From positions 62,001-126,000 of the forward strand of contig JAHBSL010000014.1 in assembly GCA_019639135.1 (NCBI GenBank): DNA of 64,000 bases, written 5' to 3'. The position numbers and the translations under genes were made by a program. The number at the start of each line of letters is the position of its first letter. Positions within the stretch are counted from its first letter, which is position 1. Below the pieces are notes generated by a model. That model was not told the DNA's origin and made no database searches. It saw only the letters and a list, made by a program, of their open reading frames with translations. Positions 7,834 through 14,677 of this stretch are shown piece after piece. Source of the stretch: Acidobacteriota bacterium. GTDB taxonomy: Bacteria; Acidobacteriota; Blastocatellia; Pyrinomonadales; Pyrinomonadaceae.

Positions 7834-8030
7834 TTACTTGATGAAGCCGGATTTGCGGTCGCAGCCCATTGCGCCGTAGAGCGGGCTGTCGTTGCCGAAG
7901 TCGCCGGCGTTGACTGAAATAGACTTAAGATCAATGCTCTTTTGGCGGATCGGTCAGCATCGGGTAGAACCCGCGGGCGTCTTCGGGAAAGTCCTTTTCT
8001 CACGGAAACTTTCCAGCGACGGTCGGGTAA
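7834..8030 (-). pseudogene. Decayed C-terminal fragment of an unidentified gene
   Basis: From 7953 down to TAA at 7834 the minus strand reads as an open C-terminus ending SPLYGAMGCDRKSGFIK. Further upstream, coding-like sequence (DFPEDARGFYPMLTDPPKEH) continues in another frame, then another, with stops, so at least two frameshifts have occurred. I do not recognise the family. Like other gene tails in this hot spot, it may be the leftover end of a host gene. Confidence 0.45.
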
Positions 8031-8033
8031 ACG

Positions 8034-8525
8034 CTACAAATCACTGAGCCAGTCGTCAATATCGGTAATCTTCCGCGAATGGACATGAAACCGAGTGCCT
8101 TTATTGAGTAGAATTACCGTCTCAGCGCTTGTATCATCCCCTGAATAAAACATCAGGTCAGTCCGCCCATCTTTATTGACATCGCCCGCGGTAACCAGAG
8201 AATAAACCCAATAACTCCCGCCCTGCCCTGCAATACCGTAGTTGTAGGTGAAAAACGACTTTATCGACTTTCCGGTAGAGGCCTTTAGATCGAAAGTGAT
8301 CCAATTCTTAACGTATTTATTGAGGAGACGTTTCCCCGGTGGGTTGTGATAGGTCTGGTATGTTCGAGGCTGAATCCGGTCCGGTACTCCGTCACCGTCA
8401 ACATCAATGAAGATCGGAGCCAGATTGTCGAAACCGCGCCTGTCGTCGTCAGAAATTTGTTGGGCATTCGCCGACCCCAGAAGAACGAGAAGAGCAAGTT
8501 TCAAAAACAATATAACTTTGATCAT
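8034..8525 (-). CDS. Secreted protein with two calcium-loop (FG-GAP/VCBS-like) motifs
   Basis: A 163-residue protein with a signal peptide (MIKVILFLKLALLVLLGSANA). Two Asp-rich loops, DVDGDGVPD and DVNKDGRTD, are typical of FG-GAP or EF-hand-like calcium sites in beta-propeller or adhesion proteins. Two blades are too few for a propeller, so it is a short member or a fragment acting alone. It sits between a decayed gene tail and a pntB tail copy, inside the accessory hot spot. Confidence 0.65.
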   Translation of the reverse strand: MIKVILFLKLALLVLLGSANAQQISDDDRRGFDNLAPIFIDVDGDGVPDRIQPRTYQTYHNPPGKRLLNKYVKNWITFDLKASTGKSIKSFFTYNYGIAGQGGSYWVYSLVTAGDVNKDGRTDLMFYSGDDTSAETVILLNKGTRFHVHSRKITDIDDWLSDL

Positions 8526-8531
8526 CTCAAC

Positions 8532-8594
8532 TTAAATCCTAATCGCCGTTAGAATCTCATCCACCACCATATTCGCATCAACGAAGAGCTTCAC
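8532..8594 (-). pseudogene. Second copy of the pntB 3' end
   Basis: The minus strand reads [19 protein letters not shown] and TAA, against [19 protein letters not shown] and TGA in the real pntB. About three quarters of the residues agree and the stop position is kept. It begins right after hairpin repeat R2, so the DUF559 segment (8600-9232) lies between two pntB tails. Confidence 0.75.
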
Positions 8595-8599
8595 AAAAA

Positions 8600-8667
8600 C
8601 TCCCCTCCTTACGAAGGAGAGGTGGCAGGCCCGACGTTTTTTGGCGGGGCTAACGTGGTGGTTCTCT
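8600..8667 (+). repeat. DUF559-associated hairpin repeat, copy R2
   Basis: CTCCCCTCCTTACGAAGGAG start and GTGGTGGTTCTCT end, as in R1, with a longer centre (GCCCGACGTTTTTTGGCGGGGC). Confidence 0.75.
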
Positions 8668-8708
8668 CCGCAAGATCAGCATTCTTCCGTCATTCATGGA
8701 AACCAAAA

Positions 8709-8760
8709 CAAAGAACCACCTCCCGGCAAAACCCGTCCCCCTCCTTCGTAAGAAGGAGAG
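8709..8760 (-). repeat. DUF559-associated hairpin repeat, copy R3
   Basis: On the minus strand it runs CTCTCCTTCTTACGAAGGAG to GGAGGTGGTTCTTTG. It lies immediately downstream of the DUF559 stop codon. Confidence 0.7.
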
Positions 8761-8761
8761 C

Positions 8762-9163
8762 CTAATCTGACAGGGTGGTTCTCTCCGTCCAACCAAAGTT
8801 GCTTCTAATGATGGCAAGAACCCATTCCGCATCTTCAAATACCAACTTGTTCTCGAATCGAAGGACGCGAATTCCGTGTGACTCTGCAAATTCTCTCTTC
8901 GTGCGGTCGTTCAACCGCGGGTGTTCGACAAAATGAAGTTGGCCATCTAATTCGATGGCTAGTTTTTCTGACGGGCAATAGAAATCAAAAATGTAATTGC
9001 CGATGCTGTGCTGCCTTCGGAACTTACGCCCGTCAAGTTTTGAGTTCTTTACAAGATTCCAAAAGGCCGCTTCTGCCGGCGTCAAGGATTTGCGTAGCTT
9101 GTCGCGGAACTGTGCGACCTGGGGCAACGAGTGTAAGTCGGATTTGCTTCTCTTAAACGTCAT
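8762..9163 (-). CDS. DUF559 endonuclease-domain protein (Vsr-like)
   Basis: A 133-residue protein of the DUF559 family, related to very-short-patch-repair and restriction-endonuclease folds. Typical motifs are LTPAEAAFWNLVKNSKLDGR, KFRRQHSIGNYIFDFYCPSE and the acidic KLAIELDGQLH. The C-terminal NFGWTERTTLSD is encoded by the start of a hairpin repeat, and similar repeats lie on both sides of the gene. The gene follows the pntB stop by 80 bp in the same orientation. Its cellular job is unknown; a role in spreading its flanking repeats is inference. Confidence 0.85.
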   Translation of the reverse strand: MTFKRSKSDLHSLPQVAQFRDKLRKSLTPAEAAFWNLVKNSKLDGRKFRRQHSIGNYIFDFYCPSEKLAIELDGQLHFVEHPRLNDRTKREFAESHGIRVLRFENKLVFEDAEWVLAIIRSNFGWTERTTLSD

Positions 9164-9176
9164 TTCCTAATTGCCT

Positions 9177-9232
9177 AGAGAACCACCCCGTCCGCCGAAG
9201 CGGCGTCCACCCCTCCTTCGTAAGGAGGGGAG
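9177..9232 (-). repeat. DUF559-associated hairpin repeat, copy R4
   Basis: The minus strand gives CTCCCCTCCTTACGAAGGAG, a CGCCGCTTCGGCG centre and GGGGTGGTTCTCT: almost identical to R1, 3.7 kb away on the other strand. It sits between the pntB stop (9244) and the DUF559 start (9163). Confidence 0.8.
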
Positions 9233-9243
9233 CCCTTACTTGA

Positions 9244-10644
9244 TCACCCGCGCATCGCGGTCAAGATCTCATCGACGACCTTCTTCGCATCGCCGAAGAG
9301 CATTTGGGTGTTGTCTTTGTAGAAGAGCGGGTTGTCCACTCCGGCGTAGCCCGAGGCCATCGAGCGTTTCATGACGATGGTGTCGCGGGCTTCCCAAACG
9401 TGGAGCACCGGCATTCCCGCGATCGGCGAGGCCGGGTCATCGAGCGCCGAGGGGTTGACGATGTCGTTCGCACCGATCACCCACGAAACATCCGTACCCG
9501 GAAATTCGTCATTGATCTCTTCCATCTCGAAGACGATATCGTACGGGATATTCGCCTCGGCGAGCAGAACGTTCATGTGGCCCGGCAGCCGCCCGGCGAC
9601 CGGATGGATGGCGAACTTCACCTCGGTGCCGCCTTCTTTCAATATCTTGACGACTTCGGCGAGCGAGTGCTGCGCCTGGGCAACCGCCAAGCCGTAGCCC
9701 GGAACGATGATCACTTTCTTCGCCTGTCGCAGCATATCGGCCGAGGTCGCCGCATCTACCGAGCGCACCTCGCCCGCCGGGGCCGAGCCGCCCGCCGCTG
9801 CGGCTCCGCCTTCGGTGCCAAAGCCGCCGAGCATCACGCTGACGAACGAACGGTTCATTCCGCGGCACATTATGTAGCTGAGGATCACACCGCTCGAACC
9901 GACCAGGGCTCCGGTGATGATGAGCAGGTCGTTCGAAAGCATAAAGCCCGCAGCCGAGGCCGCCCAACCCGAGTAGCTGTTCAGCATCGAAACGACCACC
10001 GGCATATCCGCACCACCGATCGCCATTATGAAATGGATGCCCAAAACGCCGGTCACGACGGTCGCGGCGATCAGATACGGGTTCCCGTCGGTTCCGGGAG
10101 CCATCACATAGAGCACGCCGAGAACGACCGTCGCTATCAGCATCAGCAGATTGATGAAATGACGGCCCGGAAGCAGGAATGGGTTGCCGCTGATCGAGCC
10201 GCGAAGTTTGAGGAACGCGATGACCGATCCCGTGAACGTTATCGAGCCTACGCAAACGCCGACGAAGATCTCGATCAACAGGATACCGGCGTCCTCTACA
10301 GTTTTCCCCGCGGCAAATTTATCGAGGTAAGTCCCAAATCCGACCAGCACCGCAGCGAGTCCGACAAAGCTGTGAAGGATCGCCACAAGCTCCGGCATCG
10401 AGGTCATCTGCACCCGCGAGGCGACCGTGGCGCCGATCAATGCACCGACCAGCACGACCGCGCCGAGGATCGGCCAGCCGCTCGGCTGCATCGCCGCGAC
10501 CGTCGCCGCAAGAGCGATAAGCATCCCGATAATGCCATACCAGTTCCCCCGCCGGGCCGTCTCCTGCTTGGACAACCCACCAAGGCTCAAAATAAACAAC
10601 GCACTCGCGGCGATGTATGCGATCGTGATCAAAGATTGTTGCAT
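9244..10644 (-). CDS. pntB: NAD(P) transhydrogenase subunit beta
   Basis: A 466-residue membrane protein. Hydrophobic helices fill the first 270 residues, including a stretch with [20 protein letters not shown], the conserved proton-channel region. The NADP-binding domain (dIII) follows, with [34 protein letters not shown] and [14 protein letters not shown]. With PntA it couples hydride transfer between NADH and NADP to proton flow. I chose ATG 10644 ([13 protein letters not shown]) because it matches family N-termini; the frame is open upstream through a REP to 10686. pntA lies 4 kb away, separated by accessory cassettes. Confidence 0.93.
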   Translation of the reverse strand: MQQSLITIAYIAASALFILSLGGLSKQETARRGNWYGIIGMLIALAATVAAMQPSGWPILGAVVLVGALIGATVASRVQMTSMPELVAILHSFVGLAAVLVGFGTYLDKFAAGKTVEDAGILLIEIFVGVCVGSITFTGSVIAFLKLRGSISGNPFLLPGRHFINLLMLIATVVLGVLYVMAPGTDGNPYLIAATVVTGVLGIHFIMAIGGADMPVVVSMLNSYSGWAASAAGFMLSNDLLIITGALVGSSGVILSYIMCRGMNRSFVSVMLGGFGTEGGAAAAGGSAPAGEVRSVDAATSADMLRQAKKVIIVPGYGLAVAQAQHSLAEVVKILKEGGTEVKFAIHPVAGRLPGHMNVLLAEANIPYDIVFEMEEINDEFPGTDVSWVIGANDIVNPSALDDPASPIAGMPVLHVWEARDTIVMKRSMASGYAGVDNPLFYKDNTQMLFGDAKKVVDEILTAMRG

Positions 10645-10648
10645 ACAA

Positions 10649-10680
10649 TGCAGAAGCCCGCGCATAAGCAAGGGCTTAAC
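10649..10680 (+). repeat. REP element A, right next to the pntB start
   Basis: The element starts TGCAGAAGCCCGCGC and its inner end is AAGGGCTTAAC. It lies 5 bp upstream of the pntB ATG and is the inverse of the REP at 11253-11284. Related copies lie in pntA and metH. Confidence 0.8.
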
Positions 10681-10692
10681 ATCCAAGTTAGG

Positions 10693-11230
10693 CTAATCTC
10701 GAAAGTCGAAAGGAATGTCCTCCTGGCAATATTTCACATAGTCAACTGCACGTTCGACGTGTCTGGGTTTCCATAGGTAACGAGTACTTGCTCCTCTAGA
10801 CCAAACTTTCTGTTTCGGTACCACAGAGTCGCTCTGCCCTTAATGGGCGCGTGGCATAGGCCTTGAGATCGTTCACGATCTTCTCCGGCTTTACGGCTCC
10901 GGAACTCACGACATGAGCATGATTTGTTCTCACGTTCAGCGCCCGAAGGTCGTAGTCCCTAATTTCACAAACTTCCTTGATGGCCGCCTCAACACAAGGC
11001 CGCTGTCGTTCGTCGAGCACCAACGGAGTTTGCTTTCGACCGTCCTTCATCGCCTCAATCAACGGAACGCTCGGTGTCACCATCGGACCACCGTAGCGAT
11101 TGTTGCCGTTCCGTCTAACCGAGGTTCGTGCATCCCCATGCAACCACGTACCATAAGTTCGGAACGTTAAGAGGTAAGCTATCGGGAATGGATTTTCCTC
11201 GTAAACCTCGAATCCGTGATCGTCAAGCAT
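10693..11230 (-). pseudogene. REP-associated tyrosine transposase (RAYT, Y1_Tnp), frameshifted
   Basis: ATG 11230 (AGGA just upstream) opens MLDDHGFEVYEE and the typical AYLLTFRTYGTWLHGD. The HUH motif is NHAHVV and the catalytic tyrosine is likely in LKAYATR. The frame stops at 10796 after GTETESLV. One frame over, the family C-terminus continues: KVWSRGASTRYLW, then HVERAVDYVKY and CQEDIPFDFRD, TAG at 10693. A single-base indel therefore splits the gene near 10805-10812. The catalytic residues are all in the first part. It is flanked by its likely REP substrates. Confidence 0.8.
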
Positions 11231-11252
11231 ATTCCTGCATTCGATGTTGCCA

Positions 11253-11284
11253 GTTAAGCCCTTGCTCACGCGCGGGCTTCTGCA
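11253..11284 (-). repeat. REP element B
   Basis: The plus strand reads GTTAAGCCCTTGCTCACG then CGCGGGCTTCTGCA: the inverted partner of REP A. Its outer end joins codon 25 of a pntB 5' copy. Confidence 0.8.
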
Positions 11285-11286
11285 TC

Positions 11287-11361
11287 CGACAACCCACCAA
11301 GGCTCAAAATGAACAACGCACTCGCGGCGATGTATGCAATTGTTATTAGACCCGTTCTCAT
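11287..11361 (-). pseudogene. pntB 5'-end copy 1 (25 codons), interrupted by the REP-RAYT unit
   Basis: The minus strand reads [13 protein letters not shown] then [12 protein letters not shown], matching real pntB residues 1-25 ([25 protein letters not shown]). It then runs into REP B and stops. Its ATG (11359-11361) overlaps the TGA of the preceding DUF5615 gene (11358-11360) as ATGA, so it would have been translationally coupled to that toxin gene. Confidence 0.85.
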
Positions 11362-11702
11362 TCAGCAATCTTTGACAAAGCAAGAAATGAAGCTGTATCG
11401 TCTTCGAGAAAATGAAGCACGGCTTCGATCTCTTTCCTAATTAATTTCTCAACATCATTGGTCGAGCAGTTGCCCAATCTGACCCATATGACCTTTGGCG
11501 GAAACCCGAAGACTAAACTTCGGTCGTGCATATCCGAATCTTTTGACACTATCGCGAATTCACCTTCGACTGCGTACTTCCAGACCAGTGGGTCATCCGC
11601 CGATCTCAGCCCGACATTGCGGACATGCGTCTAACCGGGAAAAAGATCGGACACCATAACCGCTAATCTTGGAGAAAGATTTTCGTCGAATAGAAGCTTC
11701 AT
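11358..11702 (-). pseudogene. DUF5615 PIN-like toxin with in-frame TAG
   Basis: ATG 11702 opens MKLLFDENLSPRLA, the usual DUF5615 N-terminus with its acidic DEN. Codon 24 is TAG (11631-11633), after which the same frame continues THVRNVGLRSADDPLVWKYA, SKDSDMHDRS and the C-terminus to TGA at 11358. So one nonsense change kills an otherwise full-length toxin. The start overlaps the DUF433 stop by 4 bp. DUF5615 proteins are predicted PIN-fold RNases paired with DUF433 antitoxins. Confidence 0.8.
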
Positions 11703-11929
11703 GCCGCAAGCGGTACTTCCATCAAACGCCTTTCGCGGTCGGCTGCAAATGCAATTGCCGCCTTAAGGTCTTCCTTCGTGAGATCCGGAAAGTCAGCCAG
11801 GATCTCTTCTTCGGTCATATCAGATGCGAGATATTCCAAAACCTCATAGACCGTGATCCGCAATCCGCGAATGCAAGGCTTTCCGCCACGTTTGTTCGGC
11901 TCGATCGTTATGTAATCTCTGTAGTCCAT
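11699..11929 (-). CDS. DUF433 antitoxin
   Basis: A 76-residue DUF433 protein: MDYRDYITIEPNKRGGKPCI, then RGLRITVYEVLEYLASDMTE, then a C-terminal helix. DUF433 is a winged-helix-like DNA-binding antitoxin family. ATG 11929 fits the family start; 13 extra upstream codons would run back into a pntB fragment. It overlaps the downstream DUF5615 toxin by 4 bp. The antitoxin frame is intact although the toxin is dead. Confidence 0.85.
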   Translation of the reverse strand: MDYRDYITIEPNKRGGKPCIRGLRITVYEVLEYLASDMTEEEILADFPDLTKEDLKAAIAFAADRERRLMEVPLAA

Positions 11930-11953
11930 TTTTCGATTATCGATAATCGCTAA

Positions 11954-11990
11954 CGGCGATGTATGCAATTGTAATAAGGCCGGTTTTCAT
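11954..11990 (-). pseudogene. pntB 5'-end copy 2
   Basis: ATG 11990 reads [13 protein letters not shown] and then leaves pntB similarity; a stop follows at about 11940. It begins 9 bp after the stop of the DUF5615 gene at 12000. The DUF433 start follows 25 bp later. Confidence 0.8.
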
Positions 11991-11999
11991 TAGATGAAA

Positions 12000-12317
12000 T
12001 TATGAAACGACGACAACAAGTCCAGGTACGATCGATTCCAATTCTTCGAGAGCCTTAGGGATCAATGGCTTCAGAAACGGATATGTACTTCGTTTCGCCC
12101 GCAAGACAAGGATCGAGATCGGAAAATTTTCCAAGTTCTGTTGAAAGCGAAGATTTTGGTCAACCGTGACCAATACATCAAATCTAGTCGAAGCAGCCGT
12201 TAGAAGCTTTCCGTTCTTAAGTCCTTTTAGTCCTGCTTCATCGATCGTTGAAACCTCGTGACCAATAAATTCGGATTTCAGATAATTGGTCACACACTCA
12301 TCAAGCAGCAATTTCAT
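12000..12317 (-). CDS. DUF5615 PIN-like toxin
   Basis: A 105-residue protein starting MKLLLDECVTNYLKSEFIGH, with the acidic DEC near the N-terminus and TVDQNLRFQQNLENF in the middle (second acidic site), then ISILVLRAKR. It is a full-length DUF5615 member, a predicted RNase of the PIN superfamily. Its start overlaps the antitoxin 3' end by 17 bp, as expected for a coupled TA operon. It is distinct in sequence from the broken DUF5615 at 11358, so the two modules are not a recent tandem duplication. Confidence 0.8.
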   Translation of the reverse strand: MKLLLDECVTNYLKSEFIGHEVSTIDEAGLKGLKNGKLLTAASTRFDVLVTVDQNLRFQQNLENFPISILVLRAKRSTYPFLKPLIPKALEELESIVPGLVVVVS

Positions 12318-12531
12318 ATCCCACGAGCAGCCTCTCCATTGATTCTTCAAGAATGGCGACAACCTGTTCGCGGCTGACCGTTGGATACTGCTCTAAGAAT
12401 TGCTCGACCGATTCACCTGTCTCCAATGAATCAAACAGATTCTGGATCGGAACACGCGTCCCACGAAAAACGGGCGTTCCGCCAAGTTTCTCCGGGTCGA
12501 TCTCAACTAAATTGTTGACCGAATTGTTCAT
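12301..12531 (-). CDS. DUF433 antitoxin
   Basis: A 76-residue DUF433 protein with EIDPEKLGGTPVFRGTRVPI and a C-terminal helix ending LVGYEIAA. It is the predicted antitoxin for the overlapping DUF5615 gene. ATG 12531 matches the family start. It differs considerably from the DUF433 at 11699, so each TA module has its own history. Confidence 0.85.
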   Translation of the reverse strand: MNNSVNNLVEIDPEKLGGTPVFRGTRVPIQNLFDSLETGESVEQFLEQYPTVSREQVVAILEESMERLLVGYEIAA

Positions 12532-12550
12532 CTCTTTGCCAATTCTACCA

Positions 12551-12589
12551 CGCAGCGATCTACGCAATTGTGATTAGTGATTGAGTCAT
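12551..12589 (-). pseudogene. pntB 5'-end copy 3, with a nonsense codon
   Basis: ATG 12589 reads MTQSLITIA, TAG, IAAW. The TAG replaces the Tyr codon of AYIAA. It starts 13 bp after the stop of the HEPN-like gene at 12605. The first codons match the real pntB (QS), unlike copies 1 and 2 (TG). Confidence 0.75.
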
Positions 12590-12604
12590 CAAGAATTTAG
12601 GTGC

Positions 12605-13120
12605 TCATGCCGCGACTAGTAGGCCCGGTGTTTTGGCTTCTGCGTGAACGACTAAGATTTTCATAACCTCTGTGCACTGATCAATCTGGACCCCAAACTT
12701 TAGCCAGGAATGGACGCCTTTGTTACCGTGAAAAATGTTGTTTCGATAGCGATAAACAGTAAATGTCGCTAAAAAAACAATTTCGGGCGATTTTAGTGAT
12801 TCGAAAGGCTTTCCAAGCAAACTCTCCATTTCGGGGCAAGAATCGTTGTGCAGCAGATTTCTGTAACGGTTCTTGTCTTGGTAGCGCTCATGAAATCGTT
12901 TTGCAATTTTTGCTACCTCGCTTTGATCAAAAGATTTATCAGCAGAGACCCGCTTCGCGAAAGATTCGATATCTGCCTTTCGCATAAAGCCCTTAAAGCA
13001 TTTCGACTCAAACAAAGACCAAGCGATCAAAAACTTAAGCGCTCTCTTGTACCTTAGCAATGTCGTAACTTCGGATACGTCCTCACCAAGTAGGGCAGCA
13101 AGCCAAGCCTCAAAACTCAT
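12605..13120 (-). CDS. HEPN-like protein
   Basis: A 171-residue helical protein. Near residue 130 it has YRYRNNIFHG, which fits the R-x4-H active motif of HEPN RNases. Such proteins occur as toxins, RNA-processing enzymes or defence effectors. No obvious antitoxin is next to it. The neighbouring gene upstream encodes a secreted protein, and the gene is followed directly by a pntB 5' fragment. Family placement rests on one motif and overall helicity. Confidence 0.5.
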   Translation of the reverse strand: MSFEAWLAALLGEDVSEVTTLLRYKRALKFLIAWSLFESKCFKGFMRKADIESFAKRVSADKSFDQSEVAKIAKRFHERYQDKNRYRNLLHNDSCPEMESLLGKPFESLKSPEIVFLATFTVYRYRNNIFHGNKGVHSWLKFGVQIDQCTEVMKILVVHAEAKTPGLLVAA

Positions 13121-13139
13121 AACTATCCTTTCACTCTTT

Positions 13140-13808
13140 TCACCTGGAGAAAGTCTCTAGAGCATTGTTTTGATCGAGAAAAACATAATTTTCTCCTGGT
13201 TTTACATCTACTTTTAAACTCCATAGGACATGATTAACGCCGACTGAACCAAAAAAATAAACCCAATAGGTCTTGGGAGGAACGTCCGCGAACGTTCCGT
13301 TTCCTTCAAAATCCGACGCTGTTTTGATGATCTTATGCGGCTCAATAAGTTCATGATCTTGGGACAGCATGTATGCTGTCGAGCGGTCGAGCAAGCTCCC
13401 ACTCTTAAGTTTCTCTGATACTTTGTCAGCGAGGATTTCGCGCAAGTCCCGATCAAGTAACCAAAAATCACCGCGAGCTGCCGGAATAACATTACCGCCT
13501 CGCGTTATCACCGCTGCCTTGAAACGTAAGATTCCTTTTGCCTCAACTGGTATTTGAGTCGGGGTACCGATAGGTGCCGGCCGCGGAGTCGTGTCGTATT
13601 CCCAAGTACCATCGCTCTTAAGAAGCACAAACTTCCCCGTTTCCGTCGTAGCTTTTTCCACCATTATCGGCGGAGACAGCTTTGGCGTGGCCTCGACCTT
13701 AGGCATAGGGCCGGCCTGAGGACTCTTTGTTACCTGACCATTAACTTGCAGGGCCAACAGAAATCCAACAAGAACGATTGCACAAAAAAAGTTCGAACGT
13801 AGTTTCAT
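13140..13808 (-). CDS. Secreted protein of unknown function
   Basis: About 222 residues from ATG 13808 (GAAGG upstream). The signal peptide is KLRSNFFCAIVLVGFLLALQ. A proline-rich linker leads to TGKFVLLKSDGTWEYD, a short motif often seen in secreted bacterial proteins, then a beta-rich C-terminal half. The upstream alternative start at 13892 would read through the pntA tail copy and is unlikely. No known catalytic residues. Confidence 0.65.
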   Translation of the reverse strand: MKLRSNFFCAIVLVGFLLALQVNGQVTKSPQAGPMPKVEATPKLSPPIMVEKATTETGKFVLLKSDGTWEYDTTPRPAPIGTPTQIPVEAKGILRFKAAVITRGGNVIPAARGDFWLLDRDLREILADKVSEKLKSGSLLDRSTAYMLSQDHELIEPHKIIKTASDFEGNGTFADVPPKTYWVYFFGSVGVNHVLWSLKVDVKPGENYVFLDQNNALETFSR

Positions 13809-13872
13809 TTCCTTCACCCTTCTAACTTGGCCTATGGAGTCGGGGTCTGCTCTTTTCGACGCACCATTCCCG

Positions 13873-13935
13873 TTACTTCCTAAACATCGCAAGCATTCTG
13901 TTCGTTACCAAAAATCCGCCGGCGATGTTGATCAT
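13873..13935 (-). pseudogene. Copy of the pntA 3' end
   Basis: The minus strand reads [23 protein letters not shown]. The real pntA (14678-16312) ends with the identical 19 residues and TAG. The DNA differs at several third positions (for example GTA ACG against GTA ACC, CTT GCG against CTG GCG). The frame is kept. Upstream similarity fades at VTVV against LIAT. It lies 50 bp beyond the PIN toxin stop. Confidence 0.9.
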
Positions 13936-13983
13936 GACGACAGTGACTCCAAACCGCGTGCGTTTCACCGTCGCCCGTATTGA

Positions 13984-14385
13984 TTACCAGATCGTTTCGA
14001 CGTTCACCAGCTTTTGAATATTTCCATCGCTGGTTACAAGCGGAACGCCTAAGTGCTTCGCCGTCGCCGCAATGATGCGGTCGGGCATGTCGGCGACGAT
14101 TGAGCGGTCGATGTTCGCAACCTCATCTGCGACACCGCGATCGAGATTAGCGAGGCGAAAAGATGTCGAGTCATCATCGAAAGCTTCGCGAAGTTTGTCG
14201 ATCGTCGCAATAGGAACTCTTTTCCTTTCCGCGAGGTATGTTAACTCCACGATCGAGATCGAAGACACGTAAACCGTACCGTTCGCGACTACGTCGTCAA
14301 CGGTATTTTCTGCGTGTTTCGTTAATTTCGAATAGTTGCCAAAATACCAGATGACGATGTTCGTATCGATCAGAATCGCATCCAT
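13984..14385 (-). CDS. VapC-type PIN-domain toxin
   Basis: A 133-residue PIN RNase. The conserved acidic residues are visible: D7 in LIDTNIVIWYFG, E in SISIVELTYLAE, D in ADMPDRIIAATA and D in LVTSDGNIQ. VapC toxins cleave tRNA or rRNA and are held by a VapB-type antitoxin. The gene starts 3 bp after the antitoxin stop. The module stands immediately downstream of pntA in the same direction, inside duplicated pntA ends. Confidence 0.88.
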   Translation of the reverse strand: MDAILIDTNIVIWYFGNYSKLTKHAENTVDDVVANGTVYVSSISIVELTYLAERKRVPIATIDKLREAFDDDSTSFRLANLDRGVADEVANIDRSIVADMPDRIIAATAKHLGVPLVTSDGNIQKLVNVETIW

Positions 14386-14388
14386 CTT

Positions 14389-14622
14389 TTACAAATGGTC
14401 TTCGGTGTCTCGAGTATATCCGCGCCACATTTCATTGCGAGCTTGCCGCATATCTTCTTCGGTCCACTCGAAATTCAAATGAGCCAGACTGCCTTTTAGA
14501 GAACGACGCGGCTTGCGGGCGGGCTGTTTTGATTCGAGAAACTCGACGAAATCAAGCACTTCCTGTTGTTTAGCGACGGGTAGCGTTTCTAATTTTTCCA
14601 GTACTGCTTCTTTAACTGTCAT
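14389..14622 (-). CDS. Antitoxin, DUF2281/VapB-like
   Basis: A 77-residue protein. The N-terminal part (KEAVLEKLETLPVAKQQEVL, DFVEFLESK) is typical of DUF2281 antitoxins. The charged C-terminal half (FEWTEEDMRQARNEMW) would wrap the toxin. It precedes the PIN gene. Its start lies 55 bp after the pntA stop. Confidence 0.8.
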   Translation of the reverse strand: MTVKEAVLEKLETLPVAKQQEVLDFVEFLESKQPARKPRRSLKGSLAHLNFEWTEEDMRQARNEMWRGYTRDTEDHL

Positions 14623-14677
14623 ACCAGATACCTCGCCTAAATCTTATCACTCCGAGCAACTGACGACATCAACAGAT

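Larger units (their letters stand above)
10649..11284 (-). mobile_element. REP-RAYT unit (REPtron), about 636 bp
   Basis: A RAYT gene (10693-11230, now broken) is framed by two REPs in inverted orientation with TGCA outer ends and GTTAA inner ends. RAYT proteins are known HUH-type single-strand nucleases that act on such REPs. The right end interrupts a pntB 5' copy after codon 25; the left end abuts the start codon of the real pntB. Confidence 0.75.

Noticed and set aside
9304..10776. 490-codon open frame on the plus strand
   Set aside because: It is antisense to pntB, whose protein has clear family motifs. The antisense product is arginine- and histidine-rich, as expected from reading GC-rich codons backwards.
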